From: VRUE01 sp963753245
GTDB lineage: Bacteria > Actinomycetota > Thermoleophilia > Solirubrobacterales > 70-9
Assembly: GCA_963753245.1 (NCBI GenBank)
Contig: CAVWBK010000009.1
Location: 1 to 64,000 of the forward strand
Direction: 5' to 3'
Length of the DNA stretch: 64,000 bases
Positions 31,938 through 40,722 of the stretch are shown one piece after another. The notes beneath the pieces are model-generated. The model was given only the letters and a program-made list of their open reading frames with translations. It ran no database searches and was not told where the DNA came from. The position numbers and the translations under genes were made by a program. Numbering within the stretch: position 1 is the first letter of the stretch; every line of letters starts with the position of its first letter.

Positions 31938-32786
31938 TCAGCCCTGCAGAGTGAAGCGGACCCGGGTGCCAGGCGGTGCGCCATCGAGCCAGATTCGACC
32001 ACCGTGCGCCTCGACGATCGCGCGACAGACGGCGAGGCCGAGGCCGGCGCCCTCCTCACTTCGCGACTCATCTCCTCGGTAGAACGCCTCAAAGACACGC
32101 TCGGCGTCGGGCCGACCGATTCCCTCACCGTCATCGGCGACCTCGATCTCAATCTGCCCGGCCGCTTCGCGCGCTCGCACCGTCACGCTGCTGTCGGCGG
32201 GAGTGTGGCGGATCGCATTCTGGATCAGGTTGAAGAGAACCCTCTGGACCTTCTCGGCGTTTGCCCGCGCGATCACCTGATGGGGCGGGAGCTCCGCCGC
32301 AAGGGCGACGCCGCGGGCCTCGGCGGGCACCCGCATCGCATCGACCGTGTCGCCGATCAGGTCGCGCATCTCGACCTGGCGCATCGTCCAGGAGATGTCA
32401 CCTGCCTCGATCCGCGAGAGCTCGAAGAGGTCATCGATCAGGACCGTCAGGGCCTCGACGTGGGTTCGCATCTGCCCCAGATAGCGATCCCTGGTCTCGC
32501 CGCTGACGACTCCGTCATCGACCGACTCGACCAGCAGTCGCAACGACGCCAGCGGTGTGCGCAGGTCGTGGGAGACGGACGCGACAAGGCGCCGGCGCGC
32601 CTCCTCGGCTTTGCGACGCGAGCGTTCCTCGGCGACGAGGCGAGCGGCCAGGTAAGCGGCAAGGGCCCCGCCGACGACCGCGAGGACGACGAGCGCGATC
32701 TGTCCGAGGCCCATTCGATCGGGGACGGTGACCGCCGCCGCGCCGGCGAGAAAGGCTGCGAAGGCGATTAGAAACGCACGTCTCAT
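31938..32786 (-). CDS. Membrane sensor histidine kinase
   Basis: A 282-aa sensor kinase with two N-terminal TM helices separated by a very short loop, so no large external sensor domain. HisKA H-box SVSHDLRTPLASLR, N-box NLIQNAIRHTP, G1 VADDGEGIG and G2 GAGLGLAVCR. No HAMP domain is evident. ATG 32786 overlaps the response-regulator stop (ATGA). With so little periplasmic sequence, it may sense within the membrane or through a partner, such as DipZ or the repeat lipoprotein upstream in the operon. Confidence 0.93.
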   Translation of the reverse strand: MRRAFLIAFAAFLAGAAAVTVPDRMGLGQIALVVLAVVGGALAAYLAARLVAEERSRRKAEEARRRLVASVSHDLRTPLASLRLLVESVDDGVVSGETRDRYLGQMRTHVEALTVLIDDLFELSRIEAGDISWTMRQVEMRDLIGDTVDAMRVPAEARGVALAAELPPHQVIARANAEKVQRVLFNLIQNAIRHTPADSSVTVRAREAAGQIEIEVADDGEGIGRPDAERVFEAFYRGDESRSEEGAGLGLAVCRAIVEAHGGRIWLDGAPPGTRVRFTLQG

Positions 32787-33484
32787 GGTCGCAACCTGTA
32801 ACCGACACCCCACACGGTCTCGATGAAGCGTGGGTCGGCCGGGTCGTCGCCGAGCTTTGCCCGTAAGCGACGGACGTGCACGGTGACGGTGCTCGTGTCG
32901 GTGAAAAACGGGAAGTCCCAGACCGTTTCCATTAACTGGTCGCGGCTGAAGACCTGGCCCGGATGGCTCGCCAGGAAAGCGAGCAGGTCGAACTCGCGCT
33001 GGGTGAGGGAGATCTCTGCGTCCTCCAGAGAGACGGTCCGCATCGCCGTGTCGATCCGCAGCGGACCGAGTTCGATCGGCGCCGCCGCCGGGTCGGCGCG
33101 GCGAGCCGATCGGCGCAAGACGGCCTCGACCCGTGCGACCAACTCGGCCGGGGAAAACGGCTTGACGACGTAGTCATCGGCGCCCCGCCGCAGTCCAGCG
33201 AGCCGATCGGACTCCTCCCCGCGCGCGGTCAGAAGGATCACCGGCACCGAGGAATGGTGTCCCTCATGGAGCCTCCGCATGACCTCGATTCCATCGATCC
33301 CGGGCAGCATCACGTCGAGAACGATCAGGGCGGGCCGGAACCGTTCGGCGAGGCTCAGGGCCTGCAACCCATCCGTCGCTTCGAGCGTCTCGTAACCGGC
33401 GCGCTTGATGTAGCGGCCGACGACCTCGACGATCGTCGGCTCATCGTCGACGACCAGGATCGTTCCCTGTGAGGAGTCACGCAT
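32783..33484 (-). CDS. OmpR/PhoB-type response regulator
   Basis: A 233-aa regulator. The receiver domain has VVDDEP (acidic pair), phosphoacceptor Asp in VLDVMLPG, T in LLTARG and Lys in VVKPFSP. The winged-helix output domain covers about residues 135-230 (LTQREFDLLAFLASHPGQVFSR ... VTVHVRRLRAKL). ATG 33484 is chosen because longer starts overlap the DipZ gene. Operon position between DipZ and the kinase suggests it controls this redox operon. Confidence 0.94.
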   Translation of the reverse strand: MRDSSQGTILVVDDEPTIVEVVGRYIKRAGYETLEATDGLQALSLAERFRPALIVLDVMLPGIDGIEVMRRLHEGHHSSVPVILLTARGEESDRLAGLRRGADDYVVKPFSPAELVARVEAVLRRSARRADPAAAPIELGPLRIDTAMRTVSLEDAEISLTQREFDLLAFLASHPGQVFSRDQLMETVWDFPFFTDTSTVTVHVRRLRAKLGDDPADPRFIETVWGVGYRLRP

Positions 33485-33506
33485 CGGGGCAATTGTCCCG
33501 CCTCGG

Positions 33507-35270
33507 CTAACCGAAGGTGAAGGCATACCCGGTAACTCCCGGTTCGGGGAGGAGTTCGAGGTCGTGGTTCTCGACCTTGGGGAGGTTGACCAGGTTGTAG
33601 AGGCGCTGTGCGCTGACGTCGAGGAGGCCGTTGTGCACGTCGGAGCCAGCCACGCCGCTGGGGATCGGTTTGCCGTCGAGCATCACCCGGACCCTTCGGT
33701 CCTTGCCTGGTGAACCGAGCACCAGATACACGCGGCGGGCGCCGAAGCTGAGCGAGAGCGATCCGCCCTCTGCTGTCGCTGAGTCGAGTCCAATGCGCCA
33801 TTTCCCCCGGTAGGTGAATTCGTTTGGCGGCGGCGAACCGCGCGGGGCGTTGAAGTCATGGCTTCCGGGGGAAAGAGTCGGGTTGGTGAAGCGTTCGGCC
33901 CGGGAAGCGCCGATGTAGGTCTCCGGGGTCGTGACGGTTTTCGATGGGGCCACCGCCTTGACCTTGGACTTCTCGGGCCCCGCGGCGTGGCCCGCTTCAG
34001 CCAACAGCTGCCGGATCACCATTTCTTTTTTTCCATACTCCCCCTCGCCGAAGTCGGCGAAGCGAACCCGTCCCTTCGCGTCGATGAAGTACTCGGCTGG
34101 CCAGTATTGGTTGCCGTAGGCGTCCCAGGTGGCGAGGTCGTTGTCCTGGGCGACCGGGTATTCGATGTGATTGCGATCGATCGCTTCCTGGACGTTGCTG
34201 GCGCTTTTCTCGAAGGGGAACTCGGGCGAATGGACGCCGACGATTGTCAGCCCGTCCTTGCGATATTCCTTATCCCAGGCGGTCAGATAGGGGAGCGTTC
34301 GCAGGCAATTGATGCAGCTGTAGGTCCAGAAATCCACCAGCACAACCCGGCCCCGCAGCGAGCGCAGCGTGAGCGGCTTGTCCCCAGGGGTGTTGAACCA
34401 GTGCTGGTTGTCGACGAATTCGGGGGCCCGGCCGAGGTCCGGGAGGGTTGAAGTCGGATTTGCGCCGTCGGTCGCAGCAGCGGCATTCGCCTTCACCGCC
34501 GCGGCACCAACGCCATGAGCAGATTCGCTTCGTACGCCGTTCAGCGCCGCTTGCGCGGATGCCGTGTTCTCAAGCCCTTCGGTCGGATCGACCAGGAAGC
34601 TCGGCAGCGAGGCGGCGATCTGATTTTGAAATTTGATGTCGTAGTTGCCAAGCATCGCGAGGGCGATCACAACCATGATCGCGCCCATCGCGACCTGCAG
34701 GCCGATGCCCCGACGCGCCAGTGGTGCGGTCAGTCGACGCCCACCGAGCATCAGGAAGTAGAGGACGACCGCGGAGCCGATTCCGTAGCTGAGGGCCACC
34801 GCTAGCCGCCCGGCGGTGAACGACTGCGATGCGGACACCGTGATCACACCGGCAAGAATCGGGCCAGCACAGGGTGCGTATACGAGCCCGAGGCTGCCCC
34901 CGACGGCGAGGCCCGACCAGAATCCATCGCCGCCGCCACCCGCGATTCCGGCCCTGCCGGCAAATCGGCTGAGGGTCGCCTCGATTCGGGCTGAGAGCGG
35001 CGGGATCATCAGCGATATGCCAAATCCGAGCAAGATCGCGATCGCGAACTTGCGCAGGAAGTCATTGGGCAGGCCGAGGGCCGAGATCACATAGACCAGG
35101 GCGACCGTTGCAAAAGTGAACGAGAGGGCAAGCCCGATCACTATCCCGAGCGGTCTACGCCGACCGCCGGTGGCCCCAGCGGAGAGCGCGATTGGTAATA
35201 CCGGCAAGACGCAGGGCGAGAGCGCTGTGCCCGCACCCGCGACGAAGCCAAAAAGCATCAACAGGACCAT
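33507..35270 (-). CDS. dipZ: CcdA-thioredoxin fusion (DipZ-type) transmembrane thiol-disulfide oxidoreductase
   Basis: A 587-aa membrane protein that moves reducing power across the membrane and reduces extracytoplasmic disulfides. Residues 1-215 are a CcdA/DsbD-type membrane domain with its two Cys sites (LSPCVLPVLP and APCAGPILAG). Residues about 285-425 are a TlpA/redoxin domain with active site SCINCLR and the cis-Pro region. Residues about 440-587 form a beta-rich third domain, as in mycobacterial DipZ. A Ser/Ala-rich linker joins the parts. It lies between a repeat lipoprotein and a two-component system. Confidence 0.93.
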   Translation of the reverse strand: MVLLMLFGFVAGAGTALSPCVLPVLPIALSAGATGGRRRPLGIVIGLALSFTFATVALVYVISALGLPNDFLRKFAIAILLGFGISLMIPPLSARIEATLSRFAGRAGIAGGGGDGFWSGLAVGGSLGLVYAPCAGPILAGVITVSASQSFTAGRLAVALSYGIGSAVVLYFLMLGGRRLTAPLARRGIGLQVAMGAIMVVIALAMLGNYDIKFQNQIAASLPSFLVDPTEGLENTASAQAALNGVRSESAHGVGAAAVKANAAAATDGANPTSTLPDLGRAPEFVDNQHWFNTPGDKPLTLRSLRGRVVLVDFWTYSCINCLRTLPYLTAWDKEYRKDGLTIVGVHSPEFPFEKSASNVQEAIDRNHIEYPVAQDNDLATWDAYGNQYWPAEYFIDAKGRVRFADFGEGEYGKKEMVIRQLLAEAGHAAGPEKSKVKAVAPSKTVTTPETYIGASRAERFTNPTLSPGSHDFNAPRGSPPPNEFTYRGKWRIGLDSATAEGGSLSLSFGARRVYLVLGSPGKDRRVRVMLDGKPIPSGVAGSDVHNGLLDVSAQRLYNLVNLPKVENHDLELLPEPGVTGYAFTFG

Positions 35271-35310
35271 CGCTCAACCCTGACGCCAAGAAATTACGCG
35301 GAGATGACGA

Positions 35311-35610
35311 TCAGCCTTCCTTCTTCATCGCCGCTTCTTTCTTCATCGCTTCCTGCTGCTTCATCGCCGCTTCTTTCTTCATCGCTTCCTGCTGCTTCAT
35401 CGCCGCTTCTTTCTTCATCGCCTCTTCGTGCTTCATCGCCTCTTCTTGCTTCATGGCGTTTTCACTCTTGGTGGTGGAGGCAGCGTTGCTCGAGCCGCCG
35501 GCAGTCGCGCTGGTGGTGCTCGATGAGCTGCTTCCGCAGCCCGATAGCGCGATGCCACCCGCAACCGCGACGGTCGCGAGCGGGAACAGGAGGATCTGTC
35601 TCACCTGCAT
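35311..35610 (-). CDS. Lipoprotein with eight AMK(x)EE-type hexapeptide repeats
   Basis: A 99-aa predicted lipoprotein with signal peptide and lipobox LSGC (C25). A Ser/Thr/Ala-rich linker is followed by eight six-residue repeats, AMK[Q/H/K][E/Q][E/A], filling the rest to the stop. The repeats place Met every sixth residue in a highly charged helix, so a rigid single alpha-helix projecting from the membrane is likely. Met richness could serve metal (Cu/Ag) binding or oxidant quenching. The gene ends 40 bp before dipZ in the same direction. Family not recognised. Confidence 0.75.
   Translation of the reverse strand: MQVRQILLFPLATVAVAGGIALSGCGSSSSSTTSATAGGSSNAASTTKSENAMKQEEAMKHEEAMKKEAAMKQQEAMKKEAAMKQQEAMKKEAAMKKEG
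35314..35457 (-). repeat. 18-bp tandem repeat array (8 units, 36-bp higher order)
   Basis: 144 bp inside the lipoprotein gene, made of eight 18-bp units. Units alternate between two types, giving near-perfect 36-bp blocks toward the 3' end of the gene. All units keep the reading frame, so length variation would not break the protein. Confidence 0.9.
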
Positions 35611-35936
35611 TGCGTGCTCACTTTCATGGGGGTCATGGCGAGCGCCAGGCTAGGTGGAAAATGTGACGAAAGGAGAAACTCTCAGCGAAAGCCGCAGCTG
35701 TTCTTAACCCCCGCGAAGAGTCGATCGGTTGGGTGGCTTTGCGATCCCTTGCTCAGGTTCCTCACCCTTCGCACCCCTCGCTGGCAACAGCAGGGCGATG
35801 AAGGCGAATTTGCCGCTGGATCACGTTTCGCCAGGTGGGGAGTTCCACCACTCGTCGGGATCTCGTCGCGGAGGTTCTCCTGAGCTCGCCCGACCAGCTC
35901 GGAATTCGAGATGCTCGGCCGGCCCGAGCAAGCCAC
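35611..35936. other. Intergenic region upstream of the lipoprotein operon
   Basis: About 325 bp between chrA and the lipoprotein gene, both on the minus strand. It should contain the operon promoter. No gene, tRNA or clear hairpin was found; the small open frames have poor composition. Confidence 0.4.
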
Positions 35937-37094
35937 TCAGCCACTGGGGACCGCGGCGCCCGCCAGGCCGACCAGCGCCCCCACAGCACCTGCGGCGAGG
36001 AGCACCAGCACGACGCTGCGGCGCCCGAGGAGCAGCGCCACGGCCGCAGCTGCCAGCACCGCGGCCTGCCACCACTCTGTCAAGGCCATCCCGAGCGGGA
36101 CCGCCGAGCCGATAATTGCGCCGATGGCCGCCGGGCCGGCGCCGTCCAGGAAGGCGAGAACTCCGGGGTTTCGCCGCAGTTGATCGAAATGACGGGCGCC
36201 GAGCAGGACGAACGCGAACGAGGGGAGGAAGGCGATGAGCGCGGCCAAAAGCGCTCCGCCAATTCCGGCGGCGGCGTAACCGACCACGGCGACCGTGTGA
36301 GTCACCGGTCCCGGCGTCACCTGCCCGAGCGCGACGGCATTCAGAAATTGGGGGTTCGTCATCCAGTGGAAGCGATTTACGGCATCGCCCTGCATCAGGG
36401 GAACGATCACGAAGCCGCCGCCATAGGAGAGGGCGCCCACCTTTAGTGCAGTCCAGGCCAGGGCGAGTAGGCCGCCGCTGGCAGCGCCGACAACCGCCAG
36501 AACTGGCCAGGCCTGAAGGCTGAGAGCCTGCCCCGGGGTCGCTCTGCGAAACCAGATCTCGATCAGGCCGCAGACGATCAGGACCAAGACCAACCAGGCG
36601 CCGAGAAGCGCTCCCGCTACCCCACCCAGCAGTGCGTAGGCAACCCAGCGCGCGTGGACCCTTGCTCGATCCCAACTGGATGGGATCAGCCCGACGCCGG
36701 CCCGCACGGCAACCGCAGCAACCGCGGCGCCTGCACCGGCACCGGCGCCGCGCACCCACACCGGGGGCGAGCCGGCCAGAAAGAGCGCCGATAGACCGAG
36801 GATCGCCGTCAGGCCGGGCAGGATGAAACCGAGACCACCGACTAACGCGCCCGATCGTCCCCCGACCCGCCAGGCGCAGAAGATCGCGAGCTGGGTCGAG
36901 GCCGGGCCGGGGAGCAGATTGCAGGCGGCGATCGCGTCCTCGAACTCATGGGCGGAGAGCCAGCCGCGCCGTTTGACGCAGAGCTCGCGCAGGAGGGCGA
37001 TATGTGCGGGGGGCCCGCCGAAGCCGATGCAGCCGATCCGACCCCACTCTCTGGCGATCTCAACTGGGCTCGGTCGCGCGATCGGCGATGCCAT
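35937..37094 (-). CDS. chrA: Chromate transporter ChrA
   Basis: A 385-aa membrane protein of the CHR family that exports chromate. It is a long-chain, two-domain form: the N-terminal copy has IGCIGFGGPPAHIALL and the family's NLLPGPASTQLAI. The second copy repeats this as LKVGALSYGGGFVIVPLMQ and LGQVTPGPVTHTVA. About ten TM helices. ATG 37094. It sits next to the redox operon and near the arsenic island, so the area is oxyanion/redox-stress rich. Confidence 0.93.
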   Translation of the reverse strand: MASPIARPSPVEIAREWGRIGCIGFGGPPAHIALLRELCVKRRGWLSAHEFEDAIAACNLLPGPASTQLAIFCAWRVGGRSGALVGGLGFILPGLTAILGLSALFLAGSPPVWVRGAGAGAGAAVAAVAVRAGVGLIPSSWDRARVHARWVAYALLGGVAGALLGAWLVLVLIVCGLIEIWFRRATPGQALSLQAWPVLAVVGAASGGLLALAWTALKVGALSYGGGFVIVPLMQGDAVNRFHWMTNPQFLNAVALGQVTPGPVTHTVAVVGYAAAGIGGALLAALIAFLPSFAFVLLGARHFDQLRRNPGVLAFLDGAGPAAIGAIIGSAVPLGMALTEWWQAAVLAAAAVALLLGRRSVVLVLLAAGAVGALVGLAGAAVPSG

Positions 37095-37178
37095 CGCGCC
37101 AACCTACTGGCGGTTCCTGCTGGGCTCGATGTCGCCTCAGTGCGCTCTATGGCCGCACCGGGACGGCTGGGTCGGCGC

Positions 37179-38180
37179 CTATCCCAGCTTGACGGTGATC
37201 CTCGCCCCCGGCGCGAGCACCTTGCCGGGTTTCGGAGTCTGCTCCTTCACCTTCGCCGTTTTCGCGATCGCCCCGTTTAGCAACTTGACCTTGCCGAGCT
37301 TGCAGTCGGCCTTGGCGAGCCGCTTCTTGGCGGCCTTTAGCTTCTTGCCGAAGAGCTCCGGGACGACGCAGTGGGGCGCTTCGGTGTATGTGAACCTAGC
37401 GCCGCCAACCACGGGACTCGTACCCGCCACGGTGCTCACCGTGACGTTCGCCGCCCCCGCCGCGGCGGGCGGTGCGATGGCGCTGATCTGCCCTTCTGAG
37501 TCCACCGTGTAGGCGCTTGCCGGGATGGTGCCGAACATCACCGCTGAGACGCTGGCGAAGTCGGCGCCCGTGAGGGCGACCGCGGTGCCGCCTCGGACGG
37601 AGCCCGTAGCCGGCGTCAGAGCGCTCACCGTGGGTTGGGGCTGGACTTCGGCGTTGAAGGTGAATTCGGCGCCGGTACCGGCTTCGGTGTAGGGAACCGT
37701 TGCCCCTTCGGGCAGCGCCGGGCCCCAGCCGGCGACCGAGGAAAGCGGGGCTGGCGAGAGGATGCCCACCTTCGCTCCTTTGACGACATCGAGGCCGATC
37801 GTGTCACCGGCGCGGATTGGCAAAGCGGCGGCGAATGTCTGTAACCCCGGCCCTGGGGAGACGACCGGGCTGCTGGTCCCGGCCCCGGTGTAGGACGAGC
37901 TACCCGCGGGTCGCAAGACTCGCAGCGAGAACGGCCCAAATTCGGAGCCAAGCAGATGCCAGCGCACGACCGCCCCGCTGACCGGAGAGGTCGCGTGCGC
38001 GCCGGGCGCTTCGATCGTGATGTTGGCGACGGTTGAGTTGCTGGTGACGGGGTTCGGGTCAGCCGCGCCGAGCAACGGGCTACCGACCATCACCGGAGCA
38101 GCCGCGGCGGAGACGGGTAGGGCGCAGCCGATCACGATCGCGGTGAGCGGGACTAAAACTCGCTTGATGGCTTCGGTCAC
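37179..38180 (-). CDS. Secreted protein with IPT/TIG and PASTA domains
   Basis: A 333-aa exported protein. GTG 38180 gives a signal peptide (TEAIKRVLVPLTAIVIG..., cut near AAAAP). Residues about 30-190 form a beta-rich domain shared with the pseudogene at 16510-17300. Residues about 195-280 are an IPT/TIG domain (PTVSALTPATGSVRGGTAVALTG). Residues about 283-333 are a PASTA-like repeat (VPELFGKKLKAAKKRLAKADCKLG ... KVKEQTPKPGKVL). PASTA modules bind peptidoglycan or beta-lactams, suggesting cell-wall attachment. Function unknown. Confidence 0.82.
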   Translation of the reverse strand: MTEAIKRVLVPLTAIVIGCALPVSAAAAPVMVGSPLLGAADPNPVTSNSTVANITIEAPGAHATSPVSGAVVRWHLLGSEFGPFSLRVLRPAGSSSYTGAGTSSPVVSPGPGLQTFAAALPIRAGDTIGLDVVKGAKVGILSPAPLSSVAGWGPALPEGATVPYTEAGTGAEFTFNAEVQPQPTVSALTPATGSVRGGTAVALTGADFASVSAVMFGTIPASAYTVDSEGQISAIAPPAAAGAANVTVSTVAGTSPVVGGARFTYTEAPHCVVPELFGKKLKAAKKRLAKADCKLGKVKLLNGAIAKTAKVKEQTPKPGKVLAPGARITVKLG

Positions 38181-38334
38181 GTTTTTTTCGCTCCATGCAG
38201 CAGGCTCTCCCCAGAAGCGATCAGAGCTCACGCCGGGCGCAGCTTTCCAGATGCGCCGGCCCTCGTCAAACCCGACGCCGGCCGTCGCTTCTCGCCGCCG
38301 CTCTCAACGGCACGGCTGAGGCGATCTGCGAGCA

Positions 38335-39075
38335 TTGGCGCACGTGCGCCTTATCTTGCCGATAGCGATCAGCGCGGTCCTCGGCGCCGGCCTGCTCGCG
38401 GCACCGGCCCTCGCGGCTCCCGAACGGACCGTTTCGGTGGCCGGCGAAGCAACCGTGAGTGTGCCCAATGACGCCGCCAGATTGGGGTTCTCGGTGAGCG
38501 CTGTGCGCACCAAGCGCAGTGCGGCGCTGGGCGCGGTCGCCAGCGGCCTTCGCGCGGTGATCGCCGCGGTTCAGAAATCTCCTGGGGTCGGGCAGGGCGA
38601 TATCACCACGGCGGCGATCTCGGTGAGCAGGGTCACCCGCAAGAAACGCGACCTCTATCGCGCGAGTGAGGGCATCGGGGTAATTCTCCATCAGCCCGAA
38701 CTGGCCGGTGAACTGGTCTCGGCCGCGGTCACAGCCGGCGCCACCGGGACCCGAGGGCCGACCTTCTTTGTCGGAGACGAAAGCGCCGCCTACAACGGCG
38801 CTCTGATCGCCGCTCTCGGCCAGGCCCGGGAAAGAGCCGCGGCCCTGGCCGCGGCGGCGGGCGCCACGCTGGGCTCCGTGATCAGCATCGCCGAAGGCAG
38901 CGAGGTGACCCCTGCCCCTGAAATCGCCCAAGGCACTACCAAGGGGGCCGCGGACTGTGGCATCGTCCCCGTCGCCGCCAAGCGCTCGACCCGAAGCTGC
39001 GTCGCAGCTCCGCCGGTCAAGCCCGGCCATACGACGGTGACCGCGACGGTGCACGTCGTATTCGCCCTGCTCTAG
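38335..39075 (+). CDS. Secreted SIMPL-domain (DUF541) protein
   Basis: A 246-aa exported protein of the SIMPL family. Signal peptide MAHVRLILPIAISAVLG..., cut near ALAAP. The SIMPL pattern RTVSVAGEATVSVPNDAARLGFSV opens the mature domain. Typical internal strands include GDITTAAISVS, and the helix ALGQARERAAALAAAAG precedes the closing VTATVHVVFALL. It contains a Cys pair (ADCGIVP, RSCVAAP). TTG 38335 is assumed; GTG 38344 is also possible. Members are found in envelopes and may aid oxidative-stress resistance. Confidence 0.85.
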   Translation: MAHVRLILPIAISAVLGAGLLAAPALAAPERTVSVAGEATVSVPNDAARLGFSVSAVRTKRSAALGAVASGLRAVIAAVQKSPGVGQGDITTAAISVSRVTRKKRDLYRASEGIGVILHQPELAGELVSAAVTAGATGTRGPTFFVGDESAAYNGALIAALGQARERAAALAAAAGATLGSVISIAEGSEVTPAPEIAQGTTKGAADCGIVPVAAKRSTRSCVAAPPVKPGHTTVTATVHVVFALL

Positions 39076-39239
39076 ACGCGGGTCCGGGACGCCCCCTCGT
39101 CTGACAGCGCGGCTTTGAACCCGGCCAGCCCCCGTCCGCCCCGCCGAGCGACGGCGGCGCCACGCTCCGGCAGCCGATGGGAGCGTGGCCCTCGAATCCA
39201 GCGCGGCTGGGATCATCAGGGATCGGGTAGCGATCAGAG

Positions 39240-39758
39240 ATGGCCCCACCGCCGCCAAGAGGCAGAGCAACCGGTTCGCCGATCGCGACCTCGCTCGTGC
39301 TGATCGTGGTCCTCCTCGCCGTGCTCGCCGCCGGTGGCGCCGCGGCCTCGAGCGCGACGCGGCGAGCCTACGCAGCGAGGATCGAGCCGATCTGCAAGGC
39401 CCATACCCCGGCGATCGAAGCGTTGCTCAGCGGGACCAGAAGGATGGCGAATCATGGACAGCCCGTCGCCGCCGGCCGGCGCTTCATTCGGGCCTCGAAT
39501 ATCTTTGCCGCCACCGTGCGCAGGGTGGCGATGATTCCCAGGCCCTCGCCAGACTCTGTGCGTCTTGGTAAATGGCTGACTAGGCTTCGCAACGTGAAGG
39601 AAGGCCTGCGGCGAATCGGGACAGCTCTAAAGGCGCGCAATCGACTCGAGGCGCTGAACCGGGTCGGCGAGCTGCGAGACGCCGGCACCGCGGCGAACAA
39701 GGCGGTTGTCGGCTTTCATCTTCACTACTGTCGGATCTACGAGTCGCGTTTCAGCTAG
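39240..39758 (+). CDS. Membrane-anchored or secreted helical protein of unknown function
   Basis: A 172-aa protein with one N-terminal TM or signal segment (IATSLVLIVVLLAVLAAGG). The extracytoplasmic part is all-helical and basic, with two Cys far apart (IEPICKAH near residue 52, LHYCRIY near 165) that could join the ends by a disulfide. Conserved-looking ICKAHTPAIEALL and AATVRRVAMIPRP segments resemble a recurrent actinobacterial helical-bundle family I cannot name. It is 22 bp from the next gene on the same strand. Confidence 0.65.
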   Translation: MAPPPPRGRATGSPIATSLVLIVVLLAVLAAGGAAASSATRRAYAARIEPICKAHTPAIEALLSGTRRMANHGQPVAAGRRFIRASNIFAATVRRVAMIPRPSPDSVRLGKWLTRLRNVKEGLRRIGTALKARNRLEALNRVGELRDAGTAANKAVVGFHLHYCRIYESRFS

Positions 39759-39779
39759 AGAGGCTGGGTCTGCCGAGCA

Positions 39780-40526
39780 ATGAGCGCCAGTCAGGCGAGC
39801 CTCGCGGTCTCGGTCTTCCTGGCCTGTGCGGTTGAGGCGGTCGAGGCCTTCACGATCGTGCTCGCGGTGGGCTCCACGCGGCGCTGGTCCTCGACCCTGA
39901 TCGGAGCCGGCGCGGCGATCCTTGTTCTCGGCTGCCTGGTCGCGCTGCTCGGCCCGGCGCTCACCGTCTTGCCGATCGGCGTGCTGCGCCTCGTTGTCGG
40001 CGCCCTGCTTCTGATCTTCGGTTTGCAGTGGCTGCGCAAGGCGATCCTGAGAGCGAGCGGACTGAAGGCGCTCCACGACGAGGAGGCGATCTTCGAGCAC
40101 GAGGCCGAGGCGGCGCGACACCTCGCCCTCGGGGCTGGGTTCGACTCCTATGCCTTTGCGATCTCCTTCAAAGCCGTCCTGCTCGAGGGCCTCGAGGTCG
40201 CCTTCATCGTCCTCACCTTCGGCGCCAACCAGCACGACATCGCGCTCGCCGCGCTCGCCGCCGCGCTCGCGGTCCTCGCGGTCCTCGCCGCCGGACTCGC
40301 CGCCCGAGCCCCGCTGGCCCGCGTGCCGGAGAACACGATGAAGTTCTCCGTCGGTGTCTTGCTGACGACCTTCGGAATCTTCTGGGGGGCCGAGGGTGCC
40401 GGAGCCTCCTGGCCCGGAGGCGAGGCATCGTTGCCGCTCCTCGCCATCCTCACCCTCTGCGCCGCGGCGCTGATGGTGCGCGACCTACGCAACCGCGCCG
40501 ATCGGTTCTCACCGGAGCCCCGCTAG
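39780..40526 (+). CDS. COG4280-type integral membrane protein
   Basis: A 248-aa membrane protein with six or more TM helices in two related halves: VEAVEAFTIVLAVG near residue 20 and LLEGLEVAFIVLTFG near residue 138. Acidic residues inside TM helices (E...E-x-F-T-I/E-G-L-E-V-A) recall the GDT1/UPF0016 cation-transporter pattern. A cation (Mn/Ca) transport role is thus possible but unproven. ATG 39780. It is followed immediately by a 64-residue membrane protein. Confidence 0.78.
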   Translation: MSASQASLAVSVFLACAVEAVEAFTIVLAVGSTRRWSSTLIGAGAAILVLGCLVALLGPALTVLPIGVLRLVVGALLLIFGLQWLRKAILRASGLKALHDEEAIFEHEAEAARHLALGAGFDSYAFAISFKAVLLEGLEVAFIVLTFGANQHDIALAALAAALAVLAVLAAGLAARAPLARVPENTMKFSVGVLLTTFGIFWGAEGAGASWPGGEASLPLLAILTLCAAALMVRDLRNRADRFSPEPR

Positions 40527-40527
40527 C

Positions 40528-40722
40528 TTGCGCTCGCTCGCTCACGGAGCCTGGGAGTTCGTGGTCGGCGATGATTGGCGAGTCGCGCTGGGGGTCGTCG
40601 TGACCCTGGCCGCGACCGCCGCAATCGCCGCCGCCGGGCTGCCGTCTTGGTGGCTCAGCCCGCTCGCGACCGCGCTGATTCTCTATCGCTCTCTGAAGCG
40701 GGCACCGGTGAACCCTGGCTGA
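40528..40722 (+). CDS. Small membrane protein
   Basis: A 64-aa protein starting at TTG, directly after the COG4280 gene stop. Two hydrophobic helices (VALGVVVTLAATAAIAAAGL and WWLSPLATALILY) suggest an accessory subunit of the upstream membrane protein. Its 3' end overlaps the minus-strand 40655-40924 gene by about 70 bp. Function unknown. Confidence 0.6.
   Translation: MRSLAHGAWEFVVGDDWRVALGVVVTLAATAAIAAAGLPSWWLSPLATALILYRSLKRAPVNPG

Noticed and set aside
35314..35457. CRISPR array
   Set aside because: The repeats are contiguous 18-bp coding units without spacers and lie in frame within a lipoprotein gene.
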